This document shows, in pieces, positions 49,333 through 58,138 of a stretch of 64,000 nt of DNA (position 1 is the stretch's first letter; each line of letters starts with the position of its first letter). A model generated the notes under the pieces. The model ran no database searches. It was not told where the DNA came from and saw only the letters and a program-made list of their open reading frames with translations. Made by a program: the position numbers and the translations under genes. Source of the DNA: Streptomyces albireticuli (GTDB lineage Bacteria > Actinomycetota > Actinomycetes > Streptomycetales > Streptomycetaceae); assembly GCF_002192455.1 (NCBI RefSeq), contig NZ_CP021744.1:5551501-5615500 (forward strand), written 5' to 3'.

Positions 49333-50387
49333 GTAGCCAAGACATTCCAGAAGAGAACCTGCCGAGCACGCAGGGCGAGGCGCACGGCGGAGCCGTGAGC
49401 ACGAAGGTCGCCGACCCGTTCGCCGACCCGGGCATGCCGCCGCACGAGCACCGCATCCAGGACATCGACGAGCGGGCCGCCAAGCGCTCCGAGCGCGCGG
49501 TCGCGTTCCTGTTCCTGTTGTCCATGCTGGCCACGGTCGGGTTCATCGCCTCGTACGTGACCCTGCCGGTCGACAAGAACATCTACGTCTTCCCGATCGG
49601 CCACATCAGCGCCCTGAACTTCTCGCTGGGGCTCACCCTCGGCGTGGCGCTGTTCTGCATCGGCGCCGGCGCGGTCCACTGGGCCCGCACGCTGATGTCG
49701 GACGTGGAGGTCGCCGACGAGCGGCACGCGATCGCGGCCGAGCCCGAGGTCAAGGCCAAGGTCATGGCCGACTTCCGGGAAGGCGCCGAGGAGTCGGCCA
49801 TCGGCCGGCGCCCGCTGATCCGCCGCACCATGTTCGGCGCGCTGGCGCTGCTGCCGCTCTCCGGCGTGGTCCTGCTCCGCGACCTCGGACCGCTCCCGGG
49901 CACCAAGCTCCGGAAGACCGCCTGGTCCGAGGGCAAGATGCTGATCAACCAGAACACCCTCCAGCCCCTGCGGCCCGAGGACGTCCAGGTCGGCTCCCTC
50001 ACCTTCGCCATGCCCGAGGGCATGAAGGAGGAGGACCACGATTTCCAGAAGGAGATCGCCAAGGCCGCCCTGATGATCGTCCGGCTCCAGCCGGAGAACA
50101 TCAAGGACAAGCGCGAGCTGGACTGGTCCGTCGACGGCATCGTCGCGTTCTCCAAGATCTGCACGCACGTCGGCTGCCCGATCAGCCTCTACGAGCAGCA
50201 GACGCACCACGTGCTCTGCCCGTGCCACCAGTCCACCTTCGACCTCGCCGACGGCGGACGCGTGATCTTCGGCCCGGCCGGACACGCCCTTCCGCAGCTG
50301 CGGATCAAGGTCAACGACAAGGGCTACCTTGAGGCCATGGGCGACTTCGCCGAGCCCGTCGGTCCTGCCTACTGGGAGCGCGGATGA
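49329..50387 (+). CDS. qcrA: bcc complex Rieske iron-sulfur subunit
   Basis: 352 aa. Long acidic N-terminus, three membrane helices in the first half (VAFLFLLSMLATVGFIASYV; SALNFSLGLTLGVALFCIGAG; FGALALLPLSGVVLL), and a C-terminal Rieske domain with cluster ligands in CTHVGC and CPCHQS, and disulfide cysteines. The three-helix form is typical of actinobacteria. ATG 49329 overlaps the qcrC stop. Overlaps qcrB (ATGA). Confidence 0.97.
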   Translation: MSSQDIPEENLPSTQGEAHGGAVSTKVADPFADPGMPPHEHRIQDIDERAAKRSERAVAFLFLLSMLATVGFIASYVTLPVDKNIYVFPIGHISALNFSLGLTLGVALFCIGAGAVHWARTLMSDVEVADERHAIAAEPEVKAKVMADFREGAEESAIGRRPLIRRTMFGALALLPLSGVVLLRDLGPLPGTKLRKTAWSEGKMLINQNTLQPLRPEDVQVGSLTFAMPEGMKEEDHDFQKEIAKAALMIVRLQPENIKDKRELDWSVDGIVAFSKICTHVGCPISLYEQQTHHVLCPCHQSTFDLADGGRVIFGPAGHALPQLRIKVNDKGYLEAMGDFAEPVGPAYWERG

Positions 50388-52009
50388 GTACTACGACCGA
50401 CAACCGGCGCAAGGCGCCCGCGGGTGAGCGGGTAGCCGACTGGGCCGACGGCCGGCTGGGTATCTACACCCTGGCCAAGGCCAACATGCGCAAGATCTTC
50501 CCGGACCACTGGTCCTTCATGCTGGGTGAGGTCTGCCTCTACAGCTTCGTGATCATCATCCTCACGGGTGTGTATCTGACGCTGTTCTTCCACCCCAGCA
50601 TGAGCGAGGTCGTCTACCACGGCTCGTACGTCCCCATGCAGGGCATGCGGATGTCCGAGGCGTTCCAGTCGACGCTCAACATCAGCTTCGACATCCGTGG
50701 CGGTCTGCTCATCCGGCAGATCCACCACTGGGCCGCGCTGATCTTCCTCGCGGCGATGTTCGTGCACATGATGCGCGTCTTCTTCACGGGTGCCTTCCGC
50801 AAGCCGCGTGAGGTCAACTGGCTGTTCGGCTTCCTGCTGTTCGTCCTCGGCATGTTCACCGGTTTCACCGGTTACTCCCTGCCGGACGACCTGCTCTCCG
50901 GCACCGGTGTCCGCTTCATGGAGGGCGCGATCCTGTCCGTGCCGATCGTCGGCACGTACATCTCGATGTTCCTCTTCGGTGGCGAGTTCCCGGGCTCGGA
51001 CTTCGTGCCGCGCTTCTTCTCGATCCACGTCCTGCTGCTGCCGGGCATCATGCTCGGTCTGCTCGTGGCGCACCTCATCCTCGTCGTGTACCACAAGCAC
51101 ACCCAGTACCCCGGCCCCGGCCGGACGGAGAAGAACGTCGTCGGCATGCCGCTCATGCCGGTCTACATGGCCAAGGCCGGTGGCTTCTTCTTCCTGGTCT
51201 TCGGCATCATCGCGGCCATCGCGGCCATCGCCTCGATCAACCCGATCTGGGCCATCGGCCCGTACCGGCCGGACCAGGTGTCCACCGGCGCCCAGCCCGA
51301 CTGGTACATGGGCTTCGCCGAGGGTCTGATCCGTGTCATGCCGGGCTGGGAGATCAACCTCTGGGGCCACACGCTCGTCCTGGGCGTGTTCATCCCGCTG
51401 GTGATCTTCCCGCTGGTCCTCGGCGCGATCGCGGTCTACCCGTTCATCGAGTCCTGGGTCACCGGTGACAAGCGCGAGCACCACCTGCTGGACCGCCCGC
51501 GCAACGCCCCGACGCGCACCGCGTTCGGTGCCGCGTGGATCGCCGCGTACTTCGTGATGCTGGTCGGTGGTGGAAACGACCTGTGGGCCACCCACTTCCA
51601 CCTCTCGATCAACGCCATCACCTGGTTCGTCCGGATCGGCTTCTTCGTCATCCCGGTGCTGGTCTTCATCGCCACCCGCCGGATGTGCATGGGCCTCCAG
51701 CGCCGCGACAAGGACAAGGTGCTGCACGGCCGCGAGTCGGGCATCATCAAGCGCCTGCCGCACGGTGAGTTCGTCGAGGTCCACGAGCCGCTGTCGCAGG
51801 AGGAGCTGCACACCCTCACGTCGCACGAGCAGCCCAAGCCGCTCGAGCTCGGCCCCGAGGTCGACGAGAACGGTGTCAAGCGCAAGATCGGTACGTCCGA
51901 GAAGCTCCGGGTGAAGCTCTCCAAGGGCTTCTACGGCGAGGGCACGCAGATCGACAAGCCCACCGCGGAGGAGTACCAGGAGATCACCAGCGGCCACGGC
52001 CACCACTGA
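50384..52009 (+). CDS. qcrB: bcc complex cytochrome b subunit
   Basis: 541 aa. Eight helices in the cytochrome b pattern with heme ligands in helices B and D (IHHWAALIFLAAMFVHMMR; FSIHVLLLPGIMLGLLVAHL) and a Qo site (PDW in GAQPDWYMGF replacing PEWY). A long C-terminal cytoplasmic extension of over 100 residues follows (RRDKDKVLHGRES ... VDENGVKRK). It oxidises menaquinol. Last gene of ctaE-qcrCAB, closed by the hairpin 52060-52090. Confidence 0.97.
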   Translation: MSTTTDNRRKAPAGERVADWADGRLGIYTLAKANMRKIFPDHWSFMLGEVCLYSFVIIILTGVYLTLFFHPSMSEVVYHGSYVPMQGMRMSEAFQSTLNISFDIRGGLLIRQIHHWAALIFLAAMFVHMMRVFFTGAFRKPREVNWLFGFLLFVLGMFTGFTGYSLPDDLLSGTGVRFMEGAILSVPIVGTYISMFLFGGEFPGSDFVPRFFSIHVLLLPGIMLGLLVAHLILVVYHKHTQYPGPGRTEKNVVGMPLMPVYMAKAGGFFFLVFGIIAAIAAIASINPIWAIGPYRPDQVSTGAQPDWYMGFAEGLIRVMPGWEINLWGHTLVLGVFIPLVIFPLVLGAIAVYPFIESWVTGDKREHHLLDRPRNAPTRTAFGAAWIAAYFVMLVGGGNDLWATHFHLSINAITWFVRIGFFVIPVLVFIATRRMCMGLQRRDKDKVLHGRESGIIKRLPHGEFVEVHEPLSQEELHTLTSHEQPKPLELGPEVDENGVKRKIGTSEKLRVKLSKGFYGEGTQIDKPTAEEYQEITSGHGHH

Positions 52010-52059
52010 TCCCCGACCGGCCGGTCCGCACCGGCCACTGATCGCTGATCGCCACAGCG

Positions 52060-52090
52060 AGAGCCCCGTCCAGCGCGTGGACGGGGCTCT
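52060..52090 (+). terminator. ctaE-qcrCAB terminator
   Basis: 13-bp stem AGAGCCCCGTCCA with its complement (52060-52072 and 52078-52090), loop GCGCG, 51 bp past qcrB. Confidence 0.7.
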
Positions 52091-52175
52091 TCGCCGTTCC
52101 CGGGGCTGGATAGGCTGGGACCGGCAGAGCCCCGGAAGGCGGCGGCTCGCAGTCCGACCACCAGGAGCGTGGACC

Positions 52176-53240
52176 ATGAACGTTGTGACCCCGGCAGGCG
52201 GCGACAGCGCGGTGGCCCCCTCCTGGCCGGGTCTCCTGGAGGCCCTGCTCGGCGGAGTGGACCTGAGCGCGGACGACACCGCCTGGGCCATGGACCGGAT
52301 CATGCGCGGCGAGGCCACCGACGCGCAGATCGCGGGCTTCGTGGTCGCCCTGCGCGCCAAGGGCGAGACGGTCGCCGAGATCTCCGGCCTGGTGCGCGCG
52401 ATGTACCAGCACGCCCGGCTGATCGAGGTGCCCGGCCCCAGCGTGGACATCGTCGGCACCGGCGGCGACGGCGCCAAGACCGTCAACATCTCCACCATGT
52501 CCTCGATCGTCGTCGCCGGCACCGGCGCCAAGGTGGTCAAGCACGGCAACCGCGCCGCGTCCTCGGCCAGCGGCGCCTCGGACGTCCTGGAGAAGCTCGG
52601 CGTCAATCTGGACCTGACGCCGCGCCGGGTGGTCGAGGTGGCCGAGGAGGCGGGCATCACCTTCTGCTTCGCCGTGAAGTTCCACCCCTCGCTGCGCCAC
52701 GTCGCCCCCGCGCGGCGGGAGCTGGGCATCCGGACCACCTTCAACGTCCTCGGCCCGCTGACCAACCCCGCCCGGGTCAAGGCCCAGGCCACCGGCGTCG
52801 CCGACGCCCGGATGGCACCGATCCTGGCCGGCGTGCTGGCCGAGCGCGGCTCCTCGGCGCTGGTCTTCCGCGGCGACGACGGGCTGGACGAGCTGACCAC
52901 GACCGCGACCTCGCGGGTCTGGGTGGTCCGGGACGGCGCGGTCCGCGAGGAGCCCTTCGATCCCCGGGACGTGGGCATCCCGCTGGTCCCCGTGGAGGCG
53001 CTGCGCGGCGCCGACGCCTCGTACAACGCCGATGTCGCCCGCAGGCTGCTGGACGGCGCGACCGGGCCCGTACGGGACGCGGTGCTGCTGAACGCGGCGG
53101 CGGCGCTGGTCGCCCTGGACCCGACGGACGCGCCGCTCACCGAGCAGGTCGCCGCCGGGATCGCGCGGGCCGCGGAGTCGCTGGACTCGGGGGCGGCCAA
53201 GCGCGCCCTCGACCGCTGGGTCGAGGCCAGCAACGCGTAA
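52176..53240 (+). CDS. trpD: anthranilate phosphoribosyltransferase TrpD
   Basis: 354 aa. Transfers phosphoribose from PRPP to anthranilate in tryptophan synthesis. Motifs: the PRPP loop VDIVGTGGDGAKTVNIST, KHGNRAASSASGASDVLE, the anthranilate-site NVLGPLTNPARVKAQATGV, and LVFRGDDGLDELTTTA. AGGAG upstream of ATG 52176. It stands alone, away from other trp genes. Confidence 0.97.
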   Translation: MNVVTPAGGDSAVAPSWPGLLEALLGGVDLSADDTAWAMDRIMRGEATDAQIAGFVVALRAKGETVAEISGLVRAMYQHARLIEVPGPSVDIVGTGGDGAKTVNISTMSSIVVAGTGAKVVKHGNRAASSASGASDVLEKLGVNLDLTPRRVVEVAEEAGITFCFAVKFHPSLRHVAPARRELGIRTTFNVLGPLTNPARVKAQATGVADARMAPILAGVLAERGSSALVFRGDDGLDELTTTATSRVWVVRDGAVREEPFDPRDVGIPLVPVEALRGADASYNADVARRLLDGATGPVRDAVLLNAAAALVALDPTDAPLTEQVAAGIARAAESLDSGAAKRALDRWVEASNA

Positions 53241-53256
53241 CGCCACAAGGCGAGGT

Positions 53257-53281
53257 GGGGCGTCCGTGATGCGGACGCCCC
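53257..53281 (+). terminator. trpD terminator
   Basis: 10-bp stem GGGGCGTCCG with its complement (53257-53266 and 53272-53281), followed by TTT, 16 bp past the stop. Confidence 0.75.
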
Positions 53282-53317
53282 TTTCCGCGCGACGATCAGT
53301 TGTGCCATACTCCTCGC

Positions 53318-53435
53318 CAGGTCACGAGTGACAGCGACACGGCCCCGGCCCGCTGTCCGGCAACCCTCCTTCTGCGGCGGGGTGCCCCGGGTGATGACCA
53401 GGTCGCAGGCACAGAGGTCTGCGGCAAGCGCGGAT
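53318..53435 (+). promoter_or_regulatory. SAM-IV-like riboswitch
   Basis: Actinobacterial SAM-IV consensus blocks in order: GGTCACGAGTGACAG opening P1, GGCCCCGGCC, CTGTCCGGCAACCCTCC, GGCGGGGTGCCCCGGGTGA, and TGACC (53395-53399) pairing with GGTCA (53320-53324), then the 3' GGCAAGCGCGG segment. SAM-IV RNAs bind S-adenosylmethionine and turn off sulfur genes. The element starts about 300 bp before the PLP-enzyme gene. A hairpin GGATCCCT/AGGGATCC (53432-53451) follows and may be part of the expression platform. Confidence 0.75.
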
Positions 53436-53616
53436 CCCTCGCCAGGGATCCTGGTTGTCGAGGGAGATCTTTCCGTGGTTCAGCGAATGCGTTAGGGCTC
53501 CGCACACCCCATATCCGGGTTCTGCGAGCCCTTTTCCGGTTTCCGACGCACCTTTCCCCCCTTTTCCCGCGCCCGCCGCGCGGCGGAATTCGCCTGCCTT
53601 CCCACGGGAGTTCGCC

Positions 53617-54975
53617 ATGTCTGTCCCCACCCTTGCCGCCGACCGTTCGGTTTGCCCGCCTCTGCCCGTTCTCGGGAGGGATGTCCGGGTGCCGCTGGTG
53701 ACCGGCGGCGAGGTGACCTACGCGGCCCTCGACTACGCGGCCAGCGCCCCCGCGCTCCAGCGGGTCTGGGACGACGTGGCGGCGTACGCGCCCTACTACG
53801 GCAGCGTGCACCGCGGGGCCGGCTACCTCTCCCAGCTGTCCACCGACCTGTTCGAGAACAGCCGCGCCGAGGTCGCCGCCTTCCTCGGCTGCCGGCCGGA
53901 CGACCAGGTGGTCTTCACCCGCTCGACCACCGACTCCCTCAACCTCCTCGCGGCCGCGGTCCCCGCCGGCTGCCGGGTGTTCGTCTTCGAGACCGAGCAC
54001 CACGCGGCGCTGCTGCCCTGGGAGCGGCGCGCGGACGTCACGGTCAGCTACCTCGACGCGCCCCGCTCGCCGCGCGAGGCCGTCGAGACCCTGGAGCGCG
54101 CCCTCGCCGACCGGGAGCCCTACGGCCCCGCGCTGGTCTGTGTGACGGCCGCGTCGAACGTGACGGGCGAGCTGTGGCCCGTACGGGAGCTGGCGGCGGC
54201 CGCGCACGCCCACGGCGCCCGGATCGTGCTCGACGCCGCGCAGCTCGCCCCGCACCACCCGGTGGACGTCACGGAGCTCGACGCCGACTGGATCGCCTTC
54301 TCCGGGCACAAGCTGTACGCGCCGTTCGGCGCCGGGGTGCTCGCCGGCCGCCCGGACTGGCTCCGGGGCGCGGAGCCCTATCTGGCGGGCGGCGGCGCGA
54401 CCCGCCAGGTGGCGCGGGGCGCCGACGGCGGGGTCCTGGTCGACTGGCACGAGACCGCCGCCCGGCACGAGGCGGGCTCGCCCAACGTCATCGGCGCCTA
54501 CGCCATCGCCTCGGCCTGCAAGGCGCTCACCGAGGCCGGCTTCGAGACGCTCGTCGCGCGCGAGCGGCAGCTCATCGAGACCGTCCGGGCGGGCCTCGCC
54601 GACGTGCCCGAGGTCCGGGTGCTCTCGCTCTTCGGCGACGACGCGCCGCGGGTCGGCGTGCTCGCCTTCACCGTGGACGGCTGGAACAGCTCGCACTTCG
54701 CGGCGGCCCTCTCCGCGGAGTACGGCATCGGCGTCCGCGACGGCCTGTTCTGCGCGCACCCGCTCGTGCGCCTCCTGCTCGGCGGCGCGCCGGACGCGCC
54801 GGGGGAGTGCGGGGCGCCCGACGAGGGACAGAACCTCAACGCGATCCGGGTGAGCTTCGGGGCGGGGACGCCGGACGAGCACGTGGAGCGGTTCGTCGCC
54901 GCGGTGCGGGAGCTGGTGCGGGACGGGGCGCGGTGGTCGTACCGGACGGTGGGCGGGCGGTGTGTGCCGGCGTAG
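53617..54975 (+). CDS. PLP-dependent cysteine desulfurase-like (class V aminotransferase) enzyme
   Basis: 452 aa. SufS/CsdA-type fold: TRSTTDSLNLLAA, His128-129 in ETEHHAALLPW, PLP Asp206 in VLDAAQLAPH, Schiff-base Lys232 in SGHKLYAPFG, and a Cys379 in RDGLFCAHP, where group II desulfurases have the catalytic Cys. It lies behind a SAM-IV-like riboswitch, so its expression should fall when SAM is plentiful, implying a role in sulfur amino acid or cofactor sulfur supply. Substrate not proved. ATG 53617 with GGGAG upstream. Confidence 0.9.
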   Translation: MSVPTLAADRSVCPPLPVLGRDVRVPLVTGGEVTYAALDYAASAPALQRVWDDVAAYAPYYGSVHRGAGYLSQLSTDLFENSRAEVAAFLGCRPDDQVVFTRSTTDSLNLLAAAVPAGCRVFVFETEHHAALLPWERRADVTVSYLDAPRSPREAVETLERALADREPYGPALVCVTAASNVTGELWPVRELAAAAHAHGARIVLDAAQLAPHHPVDVTELDADWIAFSGHKLYAPFGAGVLAGRPDWLRGAEPYLAGGGATRQVARGADGGVLVDWHETAARHEAGSPNVIGAYAIASACKALTEAGFETLVARERQLIETVRAGLADVPEVRVLSLFGDDAPRVGVLAFTVDGWNSSHFAAALSAEYGIGVRDGLFCAHPLVRLLLGGAPDAPGECGAPDEGQNLNAIRVSFGAGTPDEHVERFVAAVRELVRDGARWSYRTVGGRCVPA

Positions 54976-55002
54976 GGGGTGCGGGTGCGGCGGGGGCGGG
55001 TG

Positions 55003-55145
55003 GTGCGCCTGCGGCGGGCCTTTCCCCTACCCGCCCCTTCCCGCCGCATCCGATGTGCGGCTCCGCCGCGTGCGGGGCTCCGCCCCGGACCCCGGTCCTC
55101 GAACTCCCCCGGCTACCGCTGGGAGGTGCCCCCGGACGGGCTGAG
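55003..55145. repeat. dispersed GC-rich inverted repeat, copy D
   Basis: Bases 55003-55043 are identical to 12601-12641 (copy A). The GGACGGGCTG core appears at 55134-55143. It lies between convergent genes; the arms are less symmetrical than in copies B and E. Confidence 0.75.
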
Positions 55146-55166
55146 TTGTCGCCCGGTCGGACGGCG

Positions 55167-55448
55167 CTACGCGTCGAGGCCGATCGCGAACGCCGCCTCC
55201 AGGTCGTGGTGGGAGTACGTGCGGAACGCGATGTGCGTCTCCGTCGAGGCCACGCCCGGGACCTTGCTGATGCGGCCCGGGATGACGTCCGCCAGGTCGT
55301 CGTGGCGCGCCACCCGCACCATCGCGATCAGGTCGTGCGCGCCGGTCACGGAGTACACCTCGCTGACCCCCTCCAGCGCGGCGATCTCCTCGGCGATCTC
55401 CGGGATGCGGTCGACGTCGGTCTTGATGAGGACGATCGAAGTGATCAC
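55167..55448 (-). CDS. Lrp/AsnC ligand-binding (RAM) domain protein without HTH
   Basis: 93 aa. Only the AsnC effector-binding fold: MITSIVLIKTDVDRIPEIAEEIAALEGVSEVYSVTGAHDLIAMVRV ... VASTETHIAFRTYS. There is no DNA-binding domain, so it is likely an amino-acid-sensing partner (SraA/DM1-like stand-alone RAM). GTG 55448 overlaps the rhomboid stop (GTGA) and has AGGAG upstream. Coupled expression with a rhomboid protease is unexplained. Confidence 0.92.
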   Translation of the reverse strand: MITSIVLIKTDVDRIPEIAEEIAALEGVSEVYSVTGAHDLIAMVRVARHDDLADVIPGRISKVPGVASTETHIAFRTYSHHDLEAAFAIGLDA

Positions 55449-56215
55449 GGCTGGCTCCTATCGGGGGTCGGGGGCGGTCCCCCGGGAGAGCTCAGGCCCT
55501 CGCTCGGCCCGGCTGCGCCCTTCACTCTAACCGCACGCCTGTACCGGGCCCACGCGTAGAGGAAGCCGAGCGAGAAGCCCACCACATGGGCCAGATAGGC
55601 GACTCCGGGCCGGTCGTCGGCCGCCCGGGCGGCCAGCCATTGCAGGACGAACCAGAACAGCAGGACGGCCCAGGCGGGGAAGCGCAGCGGCAGGAAGAAG
55701 AGGAACGGGAAGAGGCTGGTGACCCGGGCCCGTGGGAAGAGGTAGAGGAAGGCCCCGAGCACCCCGGAGATCGCTCCGGAGGCCCCGACGAGCGTCTGCT
55801 CGGAGTGGGCGTGCGCGGCGGCGTAGCCGAGCAGTGCCAGCACCCCGGCGGCGAGGTAGAAGAGCGCGAAGGCGACCCGGCCCATGCGCTCCTCGGCCAT
55901 GGCGCCGAAGACGTGGAGGAAGAGCATGTTCCCCAGCAGGTGCAGCCAGTTGCCGTGCAGGAAGAGAGCCGTGAGCGGGGTGAGCAGCTCGCCCGGCGGG
56001 CCGTGCCAGAGCTCCTCCGGCACCACGCCCCAGCGGGCGAAGTAGGCGCTCTGCGCGGCCAGCTGCGCGGGCCCGGAGGGGTCGGTACCGGGGGCGGCCG
56101 GCCAGATGGTCAGGCCGGACGTGGGGCCGAGCACGAAGACGGCACAGCAGATGCCGATGAGGGCGTAGGTGACCACGGGCGTCGCGGACCGCGGGCGCGC
56201 TGCCTTTCCGATCAT
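55445..56215 (-). CDS. rhomboid family intramembrane serine protease
   Basis: 256 aa, seven-helix rhomboid. ATG 56215. Signature HGNWLHLLGNMLFLHVFG (Asn/His of helix 2), catalytic Ser in GASGAISGVLGAFL, and catalytic His in YLAHVVGFSLGFL. A long luminal loop (LTIWPAAPGTDPSGPAQLAAQ) precedes helix 2. C-terminal Pro/Gly tail. Followed by the Lrp-domain gene with a GTGA overlap. Natural substrates are unknown. Confidence 0.94.
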   Translation of the reverse strand: MIGKAARPRSATPVVTYALIGICCAVFVLGPTSGLTIWPAAPGTDPSGPAQLAAQSAYFARWGVVPEELWHGPPGELLTPLTALFLHGNWLHLLGNMLFLHVFGAMAEERMGRVAFALFYLAAGVLALLGYAAAHAHSEQTLVGASGAISGVLGAFLYLFPRARVTSLFPFLFFLPLRFPAWAVLLFWFVLQWLAARAADDRPGVAYLAHVVGFSLGFLYAWARYRRAVRVKGAAGPSEGLSSPGGPPPTPDRSQP

Positions 56216-56495
56216 GAGCAGATCATGGCGTACCGGCAGCAAACCGCACAGAGCGCCTCGCCGGGGCGCGGATGCGGGCCCGTACTGCGGCCATCCGGGC
56301 GCCGCATGACCATCAGGACGTAGGGTTACGGGGAGCACACCCGCAGTTCGACGGCGCACCGCGGACCGCCGGGACGCCTGAACGGCGCCCGGCCGGACAG
56401 CAGACGGTCGGCGGACGGTCCGGACGGCGGGCCGGCAAGGGACCGACGGCAGATCGACGACAGACCGACGACAGACGAGGACGGACGGCGACACC

Positions 56496-56735
56496 ATGGG
56501 CGTTCCCCAGCCGACGGCGGAGACCCGCTGGCGCTGCACGCTGTGCGGCAATCTGACCCGGTTCGACGTGACGCGGTCGACCAAGGCCGTGGAGTACGTG
56601 CACCTCGACCTGGCCGGTGAGCCTCGGGTGGAGGAGCGCGAAGTGGTCAGTGAGACGATCGAGTCCGTGCGGTGCCGGTGGTGCAACGCGGTCGACCAGA
56701 TCGAGCTGGTGGACCGGCCGGGCGCGAGCGCCTGA
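56496..56735 (+). CDS. small zinc-ribbon protein
   Basis: 79 aa with two CxxC knuckles, CTLCGN near the start and CRWCN near residue 63, which together make a zinc ribbon. VEYVHLDLAGEPRVEEREVVSETIESV lies between. It lies directly before the NYN protein gene (19 bp), and I recall the pair being adjacent in other streptomycetes. Divergent from the rhomboid gene; the 280-bp gap has short GAC-rich direct repeats (CGACGACAGA). Confidence 0.88.
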   Translation: MGVPQPTAETRWRCTLCGNLTRFDVTRSTKAVEYVHLDLAGEPRVEEREVVSETIESVRCRWCNAVDQIELVDRPGASA

Positions 56736-56754
56736 AGAACGGGAGCAGTGAACG

Positions 56755-58134
56755 GTGGTTGAGCATACAGGCGGCGCGGACGCGGCCGGTGAACCCGAGG
56801 ACACCGGTGGGCCGGACGGTGTCGCCGAGGTGCTCGACCGACCCCTGCCCGAAGGCGTCAGGCGCCGGGTCATCGGGCTGGTCGCGGAGGCGTTCGGGGG
56901 GCTGACGGTCACCGAACTGCCCGCCGCGCTGCGCCAGTACGCCCGGTTCACCGCGAGCCGCCGCGCCAAGTTCGCGGGCAACGCCATGGCCGCCGCCGTG
57001 GAGAACGACGCGGCCTTCCGGCAGCGGATCTCCGCCCGGCTGCGGGAGACGGGCTCCGAGCTGGCCGAGGCGCTGGACGCCGGTTCGCCGCCCGCCGCCG
57101 CGGACCCGGAGGACGTCGCGGCCATGGCCTACGTGCTGCGGCCCGCCGGCTGGGTCAAGCTGGTCACGGCCGCCGGCGAGGAGGCCCAGCGGGCGAGCGC
57201 CGAGCGGGCCGGCGAGGAGGCCCAGCGCGAGCTGCGGCGGCTGCGCGAGGAGCTGGCCGAGGCCCGCGCCGAGGCCCGTACGGAGAACGAGCGCGTGCGC
57301 GCCGAGCTGGAGGCCGCGCGCAAGGAGACCGACGCGCTCCAGCGCAAGCTGCGCAGCGCGCAGAGCGACGTGCGGCGCGGCGAGGCCGCGCTGCGCAAGG
57401 CGGAGGCCGAGCTGGAGGGCGTGCGGACGGCCGGCGCGGCCGAGAAGGCCGCGGCGCTGGGCGAGGCGCGGCGGCTCAAGGCGCGGCTGTCGGAGACCGA
57501 GGCGGCGCTGGAGGCCAGCCGCCGGGCGACCCGCGAGGGCCGCAGCGTGGAGGACATGCGGCTGCGACTGCTCCTGGACACCGTCCTGGACGCGGCCCAG
57601 GGGCTGCGCCGCGAGCTGGCCCTGCCGCCCGCCTCGACGCACCCGGCCGACACGGTGGACGCGGTGGAGCCGGGCCGGATGACGCCCAAGGACATCGCCA
57701 CCCGCGCGCTGTCGGAGACCGACCCGGCCCTCCTCGACCAGCTGCTGGCGCTGCCCCAGGCGCATCTGGTGGTCGACGGCTACAACGTCACCAAGACCGG
57801 CTATCCCACGATGCCGCTGGACAAGCAGCGGCTGCGGCTGCTGGGCGGGCTCGCCATGCTGGCCGCGCAGACCGGCGCGGAGATGACCTGTGTCTTCGAC
57901 GGCGCCGAGCTGGCGGCGCCGGTGCTGCTGGCGCCGCCGCGCGGGGTGCGGGTGCTGTTCAGCAAGCCGGGCGTCACGGCCGACGAGCTGATCCGCCAGC
58001 TGGTGCGCGCCGAGCCGCCGGGCCGCCCGGTGGTGGTGGTCTCCACCGACCGCGAGGTGGCCGACGGGGTCGCCAAGGCGGGTGCGCGCCCGGTGGCGTC
58101 GGCCCTGCTGCTCAAGCGACTTGCCCGTACCTGA
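56755..58134 (+). CDS. NYN-domain protein with central coiled coil
   Basis: 459 aa. An N-terminal helical part (residues about 25-130, PEGVRRRVIGLVAEAFGGLTVTELPAAL), a long Glu/Arg/Ala coiled coil (about 140-260), then a C-terminal NYN (YacP/PIN-like) ribonuclease fold: LVVDGYNVTKTGYP, MTCVFDGAELAAP, VVVVSTDREVADGVAKAGA, with Asp residues where the metal site lies. Possibly an RNase guided or oligomerised by the coiled coil. GTG 56755 with GGGAG nine bases upstream; operon with the zinc-ribbon gene. Confidence 0.92.
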   Translation: MVEHTGGADAAGEPEDTGGPDGVAEVLDRPLPEGVRRRVIGLVAEAFGGLTVTELPAALRQYARFTASRRAKFAGNAMAAAVENDAAFRQRISARLRETGSELAEALDAGSPPAAADPEDVAAMAYVLRPAGWVKLVTAAGEEAQRASAERAGEEAQRELRRLREELAEARAEARTENERVRAELEAARKETDALQRKLRSAQSDVRRGEAALRKAEAELEGVRTAGAAEKAAALGEARRLKARLSETEAALEASRRATREGRSVEDMRLRLLLDTVLDAAQGLRRELALPPASTHPADTVDAVEPGRMTPKDIATRALSETDPALLDQLLALPQAHLVVDGYNVTKTGYPTMPLDKQRLRLLGGLAMLAAQTGAEMTCVFDGAELAAPVLLAPPRGVRVLFSKPGVTADELIRQLVRAEPPGRPVVVVSTDREVADGVAKAGARPVASALLLKRLART

Positions 58135-58138
58135 TCCG

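Noticed and set aside
50369..53308. 979-aa open frame on the minus strand opposite qcrB and trpD
   Set aside because: A consequence of GC-rich codons in two well-defined genes; it also crosses two terminators.
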